A stretch of 24,174 bases of DNA from a virus: IMG/VR virus record IMGVR_UViG_3300046007_000428, positions 1 through 24,174 of that record. One strand, 5' to 3'. A model generated the notes under the pieces. The model was given only the letters and a program-made list of their open reading frames with translations. It was not told the DNA's origin and searched no databases. Position 1 is the stretch's first letter; each line of letters begins with the position of its first letter. The position numbers were made by a program, and so were the translations under genes. Of this stretch, positions 13,862-21,891 are shown in pieces.

Positions 13862-16800
13862 TAGTTAACCGCCTTCAAACTGTCGTTATCGAAGTAATTC
13901 TTGATAAGAGTCTCCAAGTTAGGGTCCCACTGCTTTACATATTGAGCAACCCACTGGTTATACCCATTACGAATTACAGACTTACGAGGGTCATAATCTG
14001 GTAATGATTGATAGAATGTAACAAAGATGTTACGTGCCTTCATAAATAACTGAGCATCTTTCCAGAACTGATTGTTCTGTTGCTTACCCATAAACTTAGG
14101 GTCTTCTGTAATAAGAGTTAATGCTCGAGCATACTTGTAAGATGTATCTCCGCTAGCAGATAGTTGGTACTCATCATACCATGCTTGGCTTTGATTCTTA
14201 AATGTAGTCTCTACTAATTGCTCTAGTGGAGCCTTGAGTTCTGGGTGAGCACGTAGTGTCTTGCCATCAGTAATCTTAGCCTCTAATGCATCACGAACCA
14301 AGTTGTACTGGTCCCATGTGCGCTGCTTGATACGCTCGCGTTCAACTTCTTGAGGTGTTAACTTGAAGTCATTGATGCGCTTGCTAGTACCAGGAAGAAC
14401 AAGATTAGGGCTACTTAAGATAGAAAGAATGTTGGTTGATTGCTCTGCTGGGTTTCTACTTAGGTCGGCAGTCAATAGACTTACCAATCCAACGTCACCC
14501 TTTTCAATTGCAGCAAGTTTGCCAACTAGTTCATCGTTATCCTTGAACACACGCTCATATGCTTCGTATGTTGCTGGGATGCTGATATTCTTTGTAGAAC
14601 CAGTAAAGGTAATGCGGTCAAGCATGAACTTAGGACCCATAATAGCAAGCATCTCATCGCCTGCGGCATCACGTGCCTGCTGTGTTCCATAACCCAACTT
14701 GTCATACTTATCAAGCAACTTGTAGTACAAGTTAGTTGACATACGCATAGGGTTAGTTTCTACCTTGAAAGGTACACCAGTAATAGAAGCAAAGCCTGAG
14801 ATGAACTTTTCAGTCCATAGAGCCTTTACTTCTCTTTCAATCTCTTTGTCTGATGGGAACTTGTCTGTAACGCCAGTTTCAACTAACATCTTGTGATAGT
14901 TATAGACTGAACGCCACGATGCTAGGTAATCTGCTTTACCTTGATTACCAGTTGCGGCATTCCATAGTGAGTTAGCCCAAGGAGGAGTTAACTGCTTGGT
15001 TAGAGATGTTGGCGCTCCGAAAGGAAAGATAACATCAAAGTAATTAGTTCCATTGACAGTCAGCGCTTCTCTAATACCTTCTTCGGTACCAGGAAACTTC
15101 TGCATTACCTTACCAACAGATAGTGCTGTGATAAACGATGGAGATGGCTGGTTAAGTAAGAATCCAAGAGATTTAGAGTTTAGAGCAATACCCTCATCCA
15201 TGTATCCAAGACCCATTTCTTTGGTTCCTGGAAGGATTAGGTGTGTCATATCTGCTAGGTTCTCGGTTGGATTACCGTTCTCATCTACACCAAAGTTCTG
15301 GAATACTCGTCCATAGTTATATGCAAACTGTGTAGCACGAACTGGGTTCTTTGCTGCGAGTCGACCATAACGGTAGAAAGCATTAACTGTTGCTGTTGGG
15401 AATGCCACGGCAAAACGTGCATTGTGTAGCAAGCGGTTCTCACGACGTACTGTGTAAACAGTCTTCTCAAGTTCCTGGATTGCTTCACGACCAGCAGATT
15501 GACGCAATGCGTTCCAACGTGCAGGTGTCATTTCGATACCCTGTTGAATCATGTACTCTGCTTTGCGAGCCATTACATCTAGTGCAACGTTATCAAAGAA
15601 CGCATTACGGATAGGGTTTTCAAAACTAGCCATCTTACGGAAAATTGTTGCAGCAGAGTTGTTTACAGCATTACTTAAATCTGCATATCTACCAACGCCC
15701 ATGTTTGCTGAACCATAGTTGTAGTTACTTGGTACGATATCGTACAGTTCATCTATGTAAGGCGCAAGCCATGTTTGTAGTTCTTGTCCTGTGACTTCGC
15801 GCTGTAGTATCGCTGCACGTGCCTCAAATGATGGGAATGTGCGGTTAACTAATGCAATCTTGTCTGCAAGATATGAGTTAACTTCTTTAGGGTCAAACAC
15901 ATCAAATGCACGTAGGTATTGAATACCAGCGCTGCTAGATGCCCAACGTTGTAGTTCGGCAATTGGTGTGTTACCTAGAATTAAATCAATAAGTGGGTCT
16001 CCGCGCATTACGCGGTTAGCAATGTATTCTAACTCACCAAAGTATAGTGGGTCTGATACGCGTACTACATCTAGTGGAATCTTGCGCTCTATAAGAGCCT
16101 TGCGAGTTCCAACAGATAATTCACCCAGGAAGTTGATGTCAGTTGTACGTGCGTTACTTACTTCTGCACGAATTGCTGCGCTAAAGTTCTTATCTCCAGT
16201 GACGAATGAATCAATTGCCATATACTGACCATTAACCATACGATACTGTGATTCTCTAGCATAGTAACGCTTCTTAAACTTTGCACTCTTACCCCAGACA
16301 TCTGCCTGTTCCTTAAGTGCTGGACCTAGTTCATTAAGAACATTGTCAATATTCTGATATGCTGCAGCAACTGCGTTGTCAGCATCAATAATAACTTGCT
16401 TATTAGTTGCCATCTTGTTGATGACGTTTCTGTAGTTAGCAATAGCAGCCTTTGCTGCTGCAATCTCTGTTGCCTTTGCTGCAGATGCAGGTTTAGACTC
16501 TAGGAATGCAATGCGACGCTCTAGTGTTGTGACACCTGGAATTGCCTCTTTAACACCTAATGGTACTACGGCAGAACGTAGGTCTAATTCAATCTCATCT
16601 AGAATAGATGATGCTGACTTAAGCGCTTCGCGTGCTGCAGTTAAATGCTGTGCTTTAGTTGCAGGTGATGTGTTACCAGATAGTAGGTCTTCCAATGAAG
16701 CCTGTGCATTATCTTTAATTGCTGCTGCGCGAGCATACATTTGCTTCTTATCCGCAACTGCTTTATTAACAGCAATACGTTCTTTGCGGTTTTTAATCTT

Positions 16801-18855
16801 ACTTCCAACACCCATACCCCAGTTACCTAGGTTACGTAGTGCATTAGTAGAGATATTCGCTACGTCTTGCCATAGAAATTCCATACCCTGTGCAATAGTT
16901 GCACTAACGATAGGCTCACCAAGTGACTGCTTAACGATGTACATAGGGCGTACAAGTACGTCAAATGTCCATAGTCGGTTAAGGTCACGGAATACTTGCT
17001 GACCAAGATTTGCTGTAGCGCGAACGCCAGCCTTTAGAGCACTCTTTTCAGCAGTTGCAATGAACTGACTTTCAATTGCATCCCACGGTGTAAAGCGATA
17101 TGATTCAGTCATCTGACGAATAGTCTGTGGGTCTACCAGAATCTGGCTACCATCATGACCAATACCAAAGCCATTTTGCTTTACTGATTCAATACCACGG
17201 TTTACGTTACCACGGAATGAACGGATGTGTGCTGAAATCTCACGCTCATCATAGATACCAGCCTTGTATGCAAGCATACGACCGATTGATTCATCAATGC
17301 TGTCAAGTACTTCTACTTCATTCTTTCCAAGAGCATTCATGTAACGTGATTCAAACTCACGACGAACATCTGCTACTCTTGCAGTTACTCCTGGGGCAAT
17401 TTCAATATCTTTTGCACCATCTTGGAATATCTTAAGGTTATTAAGGAAAGCATTAAGTTCTACACGACCATCAAGTGGGCGTACACCAGAGAATGTAACA
17501 AAGCCTAGTGGCTTGTATTCTGCTTGGCGTGTACCAAACTTTACTAGACGTACAGTTGCACGTCCTAGACCCTTACCAAGTTTAGTCTCAAAGATGTCAG
17601 CAAACTTGTCAAACTCACGGTATGCTGCAACGGACTTAAACTCACGAATCTTCTCGCCTGCGCGGATTGCTGCAGCCTTGCCGATTACTGGCTCCATTGG
17701 GTTGTATAACTTACCACCAGGAGTTAGGCTATAGTCAGGGTCAAAGAATGCGTCACGAATTTTTACAAACTGTGGCTCGCTAGCAATAGCAGACTCATAT
17801 GCAGACTTCAAACGTGGGACTGCTGGACCTTCTGGAATATAGGTCTGTCCATTCTGCAAGTACTTGTTCTGTAGTTGAGACGATGTACCTGATAGGTCAA
17901 ATAACTTATCTGGTGCTGTATTTGCAAGACGTTCTAATGCAGCAACATTACCCTTATCTGCAAGTAGTAAGTCTTTAATTGCATCAGCATCTGTTGCTTC
18001 ATGAATAAGCGGAATAAGTTTTTCGTTAGTACTGTACTTAGTTACAAGATTGGTGATTACTCCCCAGTCCTTGCTTTCTGCAAGTACAACTGCATGGTTA
18101 CCTGATACTGTCTGAGAACCCATAGCACCGTTAGTCTTAGCATACTGGATACCATTTTCCATATCCAATGCTAATTGGTCTACAGTCTTGTTCTTAGTAT
18201 AAAGACCAGCCTTACCAAAACCTACTTTACCAGCAGCAACTCCTGCACGTCCTACGCCACCAAGGGCAACGTTACCAACTGCAAAGTCAGTTACACCAGT
18301 AAACCAGCGACCAACTGCGTTATCTACAAAGTTTTGCTTAAGACTTTCGTCATTCCACAAATCAATCTTATTAACATCTAGTCCACCCATAGGTAGAACT
18401 ACTGCTGCAAGACCGCTGATAGGTGTCATATCTGACATTGTAAGCGCTTGACCAATAGATACCTTGGCGCTGCGGTTGTATGCAGCCTTTACATCGTCAA
18501 ACTGAAAGCCTTCTTCGTATTGACCCTTTTTGTAAAGGGGAGACTGAAAGTCTGTAAGAAGTGCAGCAGTTGATACTGGACGAAAAATGTATGGTGATAG
18601 AACTTCTTGGTTGAGAGTAACTGCGCCCTGGAGTAATTTATCTCCAACACCCTTAACTACCTTCTTACCAATACCGAATCCAGGAACATTACTTAGTCCT
18701 GTATCAATGCCACGTAGTGCATCTTTTACGGTATTGTGAAGAACTTCTTCTTTTACTCGTTCTTCATCACTGAGGTAGTTTCCGCCACCTGTAAGTCTCT
18801 TAAGAGCCGTAGGTATTGCAGCAATAGAGGTTGTGAAATCATTCCACCAAGCCAT
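13861..18855 (-). CDS. Giant virion-type protein, putative internal/ejection protein (1664 aa)
   Basis: 1664 residues, one uninterrupted frame, 21% of the window, with a strong start site (TAGGAGG). Residues 1-120 are mixed with KRLTGGGNYLSDEERV and YIFRPVSTAALLTDFQSPLY. About 190-220 is Gly/Ala/Val-rich (GVGRAGVAAGKVGFGKAGL). About 620-665 is hydrophobic and helical (FDVLVRPMYIVKQSLGEPIV). About 695-770 is an Ala/Lys/Asp coiled-coil-like stretch. The C-terminal third is helical with many Tyr/Trp/Lys residues. I found no lytic transglycosylase, lysozyme or RNA polymerase motif. Length, order and lack of enzyme motifs fit an internal virion protein; a tape measure is less likely because it lies between portal and capsid genes. 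Function is not proven. Confidence 0.75.
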   Translation of the reverse strand: MAWWNDFTTSIAAIPTALKRLTGGGNYLSDEERVKEEVLHNTVKDALRGIDTGLSNVPGFGIGKKVVKGVGDKLLQGAVTLNQEVLSPYIFRPVSTAALLTDFQSPLYKKGQYEEGFQFDDVKAAYNRSAKVSIGQALTMSDMTPISGLAAVVLPMGGLDVNKIDLWNDESLKQNFVDNAVGRWFTGVTDFAVGNVALGGVGRAGVAAGKVGFGKAGLYTKNKTVDQLALDMENGIQYAKTNGAMGSQTVSGNHAVVLAESKDWGVITNLVTKYSTNEKLIPLIHEATDADAIKDLLLADKGNVAALERLANTAPDKLFDLSGTSSQLQNKYLQNGQTYIPEGPAVPRLKSAYESAIASEPQFVKIRDAFFDPDYSLTPGGKLYNPMEPVIGKAAAIRAGEKIREFKSVAAYREFDKFADIFETKLGKGLGRATVRLVKFGTRQAEYKPLGFVTFSGVRPLDGRVELNAFLNNLKIFQDGAKDIEIAPGVTARVADVRREFESRYMNALGKNEVEVLDSIDESIGRMLAYKAGIYDEREISAHIRSFRGNVNRGIESVKQNGFGIGHDGSQILVDPQTIRQMTESYRFTPWDAIESQFIATAEKSALKAGVRATANLGQQVFRDLNRLWTFDVLVRPMYIVKQSLGEPIVSATIAQGMEFLWQDVANISTNALRNLGNWGMGVGSKIKNRKERIAVNKAVADKKQMYARAAAIKDNAQASLEDLLSGNTSPATKAQHLTAAREALKSASSILDEIELDLRSAVVPLGVKEAIPGVTTLERRIAFLESKPASAAKATEIAAAKAAIANYRNVINKMATNKQVIIDADNAVAAAYQNIDNVLNELGPALKEQADVWGKSAKFKKRYYARESQYRMVNGQYMAIDSFVTGDKNFSAAIRAEVSNARTTDINFLGELSVGTRKALIERKIPLDVVRVSDPLYFGELEYIANRVMRGDPLIDLILGNTPIAELQRWASSSAGIQYLRAFDVFDPKEVNSYLADKIALVNRTFPSFEARAAILQREVTGQELQTWLAPYIDELYDIVPSNYNYGSANMGVGRYADLSNAVNNSAATIFRKMASFENPIRNAFFDNVALDVMARKAEYMIQQGIEMTPARWNALRQSAGREAIQELEKTVYTVRRENRLLHNARFAVAFPTATVNAFYRYGRLAAKNPVRATQFAYNYGRVFQNFGVDENGNPTENLADMTHLILPGTKEMGLGYMDEGIALNSKSLGFLLNQPSPSFITALSVGKVMQKFPGTEEGIREALTVNGTNYFDVIFPFGAPTSLTKQLTPPWANSLWNAATGNQGKADYLASWRSVYNYHKMLVETGVTDKFPSDKEIEREVKALWTEKFISGFASITGVPFKVETNPMRMSTNLYYKLLDKYDKLGYGTQQARDAAGDEMLAIMGPKFMLDRITFTGSTKNISIPATYEAYERVFKDNDELVGKLAAIEKGDVGLVSLLTADLSRNPAEQSTNILSILSSPNLVLPGTSKRINDFKLTPQEVERERIKQRTWDQYNLVRDALEAKITDGKTLRAHPELKAPLEQLVETTFKNQSQAWYDEYQLSASGDTSYKYARALTLITEDPKFMGKQQNNQFWKDAQLFMKARNIFVTFYQSLPDYDPRKSVIRNGYNQWVAQYVKQWDPNLETLIKNYFDNDSLKAVN

Positions 18856-18864
18856 TGCTACCTC

Positions 18865-19074
18865 CTAGAAATCTCGTTTAATGTAATTATATTCTCGTCC
18901 GCCCTTGACATCTTCGCCAGTAACGCCCATAATAAAAGCATCGCGGTCATCTATTGACTTCCAAGGGATTAGTGCAAGTTCAAATACTATTCCTGCATTC
19001 TGATAACCAAGTGAAGTTGCAAACTTGTCTACGTTATCAAAGAAACTACCAGGCATGAATGTTACATCTGCCAT
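18865..19074 (-). CDS. Small protein before the giant gene, unknown
   Basis: 69 residues: MADVTFMPGSFFDNVDKFAT, SLGYQNAGIVFELALIPWKS, then IDDRDAFIMGVTGEDVKGGR and YNYIKRDF. It starts by TAATG overlap with the preceding gene and ends 9 nt before the giant gene's ATG. It looks globular with a hydrophobic centre (GIVFELALIPW) too short for a clear membrane anchor. I do not recognise a family. A head-associated role is inferred only from position. Confidence 0.65.
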   Translation of the reverse strand: MADVTFMPGSFFDNVDKFATSLGYQNAGIVFELALIPWKSIDDRDAFIMGVTGEDVKGGREYNYIKRDF

Positions 19075-19526
19075 TATTGTGCCATTAAAAAGTTAACGAA
19101 ACGCTTAAATGAGTCTGGAGCATCCTTAGACTGTGCAGCAATTACCAAATCTGGTAGATATTGCTTTGCAATCATAGCATTCTCGTCTGGACGAGTGTTA
19201 TTTTGTAAGCCTTTAGGCAATGCTTCTGAACCTGCACCACGACCAAAGTCTACACCTGTAGACATAGGTTCCATTGGGTTAGTATCTGGGTCAAATAGCG
19301 TGCCAAGTTCTGGGAAATTCATTCCACCGTAAGGTGCTTCTGGCTTAGGTGTTGCTGCTTGAGTTGATGCCACTGCTTGATTACCTTCAATACGCTGTTG
19401 GTTAACTGCTTGATTCTGTCCATAGGCAAAGCCTGTGTAGTTACCACTTTGTCCAGCACCGCCTGTGCCTGAAACGTTGGCAGGGTTGTTCTGTGGCGCA
19501 CCTGGGCGCATTCCTCCACTGACCAT
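19074..19526 (-). CDS. Low-complexity Gly/Asn/Gln/Pro-rich structural protein (unknown)
   Basis: 150 residues behind an ideal AGGAGG site. The first 60 residues are Gly/Asn/Gln/Ala/Pro-rich (GGMRPGAPQNNPANVSGTGG, YGQNQAVNQQRIEGNQAVAS), the middle is acidic and Pro-rich (LGTLFDPDTNPMEPMS), and the C-terminal 45 residues form a helical domain (IAKQYLPDLVIAAQSKDAPD, FKRFVNFLMAQ). It lies just after the protease gene and is coupled to the 69-residue gene. The flexible N-terminus plus short helical end would suit a head-interior or scaffold-like accessory protein, possibly a protease substrate; this is speculative. Confidence 0.7.
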   Translation of the reverse strand: MVSGGMRPGAPQNNPANVSGTGGAGQSGNYTGFAYGQNQAVNQQRIEGNQAVASTQAATPKPEAPYGGMNFPELGTLFDPDTNPMEPMSTGVDFGRGAGSEALPKGLQNNTRPDENAMIAKQYLPDLVIAAQSKDAPDSFKRFVNFLMAQ

Positions 19527-19534
19527 TGTTCCTC

Positions 19535-20101
19535 CTACTTAAATTGTCTAAATGTATGAATTGGTTCAGAGCACATGTTATCATATTGAATTGCAATAGC
19601 AATTGCTTTACGAATCATTGTCTCTGCTTGATTAACTGTCTTTACTTTTTCCACACCCAACGCTGCCAATGCACCGAGGGCGACATCACCACCGCTACCC
19701 ATAACATATACATTACGAACATCGGTATCCCAAGAGTAATCATCAGAAATCGAAAAAACTTGACCCTTGATGGAAACGAGGAATCCACCTTCATTTTGCG
19801 CAACATCGCCGTCCTCTTTCATATCAATGCCTGCATCAACAAAGTTCTTACGCATCTGCGGAATGAACTTCTGTGTCATGTAAGTATTCAAATCTTCTTT
19901 TACAGTTGGCTTAGGTTGTACATAGCCATAGTGTAACACATTACTTGCGCGAGATGAACCACAACCTGCAATCAATACACCATTGTTTTCTACAATCTTT
20001 GGTGTCTTGCTTATTTGAAAGCGTCCATTATCGTCGCTCAATCGGGAATCGCACCCTAGTACCGACCATCCGTCACCCTGTATCGCTACTAACGTAGTCA
20101 T
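19535..20101 (-). CDS. Proteasome beta/HslV-like Ntn-hydrolase; candidate head-maturation protease
   Basis: 188 residues. After Met removal the chain begins Thr-Thr-Leu-Val, like mature proteasome beta and HslV subunits (TT.V). Family landmarks follow at matching spacing: GCD with Asp18 (HslV Asp17), Lys32 before TPKI (HslV Lys33), VLIAGCGSSRAS (HslV VIAGFAGG), and VYVMGSGGDVALGALAAL at 132-148 (HslV IGSGG..A.AAARAL). No propeptide precedes Thr2, so the nucleophile should be exposed by methionine aminopeptidase. There is no ATPase partner gene nearby. It sits directly after the portal (1 nt gap, GGGGA site), where head proteases normally lie, and no other protease is visible. Ntn-hydrolase identity is well supported; the capsid role is inference. 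Confidence 0.82.
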   Translation of the reverse strand: MTTLVAIQGDGWSVLGCDSRLSDDNGRFQISKTPKIVENNGVLIAGCGSSRASNVLHYGYVQPKPTVKEDLNTYMTQKFIPQMRKNFVDAGIDMKEDGDVAQNEGGFLVSIKGQVFSISDDYSWDTDVRNVYVMGSGGDVALGALAALGVEKVKTVNQAETMIRKAIAIAIQYDNMCSEPIHTFRQFK

Positions 20102-20102
20102 T

Positions 20103-21884
20103 TTATCCCCTAGTTGTTACTCGTCCCGTTGCTTTACCACTACCACTTAGGGTAGATAAAATTGTTTGAATATCTGGTGCTTGTTCTGCTGGTGGCATAC
20201 CCATCATGCCTGCTTCTGGTGGAAGGCCTCCTGCTGGAGCCGCGCCTGGAACAGGGGACGGCTGCTCAACAGGGGAAGGTGCAGCCCCAACAGGAGGAAC
20301 TTGTTGCTGTGGAGCGAATACTTCTGCAACAGCATCCTCAAGGGTTACACCCTTTTGACGAGCAGTAATAACTCCTGCAATCTTAGTTACGATATCAGAA
20401 GGATTACCACCTGATGTAGCCATCGCTGGGATAGCCTGCGCCATAGCGGTGATACCGCCAAGAAGTGATTGACGCATGTTTTCAATTTCAATCTTTTCAA
20501 GTTCCTGTGTTACGTTAACTGTAAATGGTAGTTCACGCATAGCCATATCCTTAGAGATAAGACCGCCACCTAGAGCCTGTAGCATAAAGATAAGTCCCTG
20601 TGCTGGGTTAAGACCCGCAAGCATACCATAACGCACATCTGCAGAGAAGTCGCCCTTGATATCTCTTGATGGCTTGTATGTAATCTCGTATGGAGAACCA
20701 GAGTCTACACCACGAATGGTCTTTTCTTCTGGATACATCTTCTCGTCAATTTCAAAGCACATGCTAATTACATCGCGTAGAGCAGATGCAAAGATTGCCT
20801 GTGCTGACTTGACCTGTGTATCAAATGCACCCATGAGTGCTTGCACGCCTTGACCAGTAACGATGCTTGCATCAATGTTACCTGAACGTCCTTCTGGGTA
20901 ACGAGTACCTGAGCGAAGTTCCTGGTTAAGTAGGTTCTGTTCTGTGAACGCGCCTGCTGGAATGTTTAATTCGACACGACGAACGCCAGCAGGGTTGGCG
21001 GTACGGATAACCGCATCGCCACCCAACTGGAGTTCTTGTACGTCTTGAGGTAATACAATTGGTGCTTGAACACTTTTCTCCGCTGCTTCCATAGCCAATA
21101 AGGCGAAACGGTTGCGAAGAAGTTGAATACCTAGTACGTCGTCGAATTGTCCACGCAGTTCACCATCAATAGATGGCTTACGCGCCACGACAACCATCAT
21201 CTTACCAAGGGGATTAGCCGCGTAAGATAAAACTAAATTCTTTTTGGTTGGTAAATAAATTAGTGATTGGTCTTTATCATAGTACCGAACCATTTCTACC
21301 TGTGAGTACAAGTCTTGCTTGTATCCATTAGCGCCAAGTAGTTCACGCTCGAACTCAGGGAACTGAGAAACCAGTTCTCCAAGTGTCATTAAGTAACGCT
21401 TAGCAAATGCAACGCAGCGTCCATAGCGGTCGAATTCTGGGTAAGCCCCAATCGGATTTTCTATGCGAATACGCGGCATCTTTGCTTCTTCGTCCAATTC
21501 AATCATGAACGGAACGAAACCATATGTGAGATACCAGTCTGCACCTGAGTACATCTGTACTGATAGGTCAGAGTGTGAGAAGTAGTTCGATGCAATACGG
21601 GTACGCTTATCAGCAAAAGCACGTGCTTTGTCACTGACAGAGTTAGCCGCCGAACAGTTTACTGCTGGAAGTGGAGCCATGACCTCGGATAGGTCGCGTG
21701 CTACCACATCAATGAAGTTAGCAACTACGTTAGCGTCTACTCCGTCTGGAAAGAAGTCAGGGTAAACCTGTGAGATTTGACCTCTGCGGACTGCAAGGAC
21801 ATCTTGGTTACGAGCATCGCGCTCGCTATTACGATAGCGCAACGCTTCAACGCGTGCTGCTACCTGTTCCATTGATAATGCCAT
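20103..21884 (-). CDS. Portal protein
   Basis: 593 residues from the ATG at 21884, which has an AGGA ribosome-binding site and begins 7 nt after the terminase stop. An in-frame ATG at 21932 would overlap the terminase by 41 nt and has no such site. Portal-like features: N-terminal helices, DVVARDLSEVMAPLPAVNC, the wing region ADWYLTYGFVPFMIELDEEA with NPIGAYPEFDRYGR, RYYDKDQSLIYLP, a central crown/stem region, and an Ala/Gly-rich helix with GLISKDMAMRELPF and VTQELEKIEIENMRQSLLGG. The last 70 residues are Pro/Ala/Gln-rich (APSPVEQPSPVPGAAPAGGL). Size and position right after TerL agree. It forms the DNA entry/exit vertex. Confidence 0.88.
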   Translation of the reverse strand: MALSMEQVAARVEALRYRNSERDARNQDVLAVRRGQISQVYPDFFPDGVDANVVANFIDVVARDLSEVMAPLPAVNCSAANSVSDKARAFADKRTRIASNYFSHSDLSVQMYSGADWYLTYGFVPFMIELDEEAKMPRIRIENPIGAYPEFDRYGRCVAFAKRYLMTLGELVSQFPEFERELLGANGYKQDLYSQVEMVRYYDKDQSLIYLPTKKNLVLSYAANPLGKMMVVVARKPSIDGELRGQFDDVLGIQLLRNRFALLAMEAAEKSVQAPIVLPQDVQELQLGGDAVIRTANPAGVRRVELNIPAGAFTEQNLLNQELRSGTRYPEGRSGNIDASIVTGQGVQALMGAFDTQVKSAQAIFASALRDVISMCFEIDEKMYPEEKTIRGVDSGSPYEITYKPSRDIKGDFSADVRYGMLAGLNPAQGLIFMLQALGGGLISKDMAMRELPFTVNVTQELEKIEIENMRQSLLGGITAMAQAIPAMATSGGNPSDIVTKIAGVITARQKGVTLEDAVAEVFAPQQQVPPVGAAPSPVEQPSPVPGAAPAGGLPPEAGMMGMPPAEQAPDIQTILSTLSGSGKATGRVTTRG

Positions 21885-21891
21885 TGTTATC

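Noticed and set aside
13861-18855. Giant protein as a virion RNA polymerase like N4 gp50
   Set aside because: I looked for T7-type polymerase motifs and multi-subunit DxDGD-type signatures and saw none. Length alone does not support the call.
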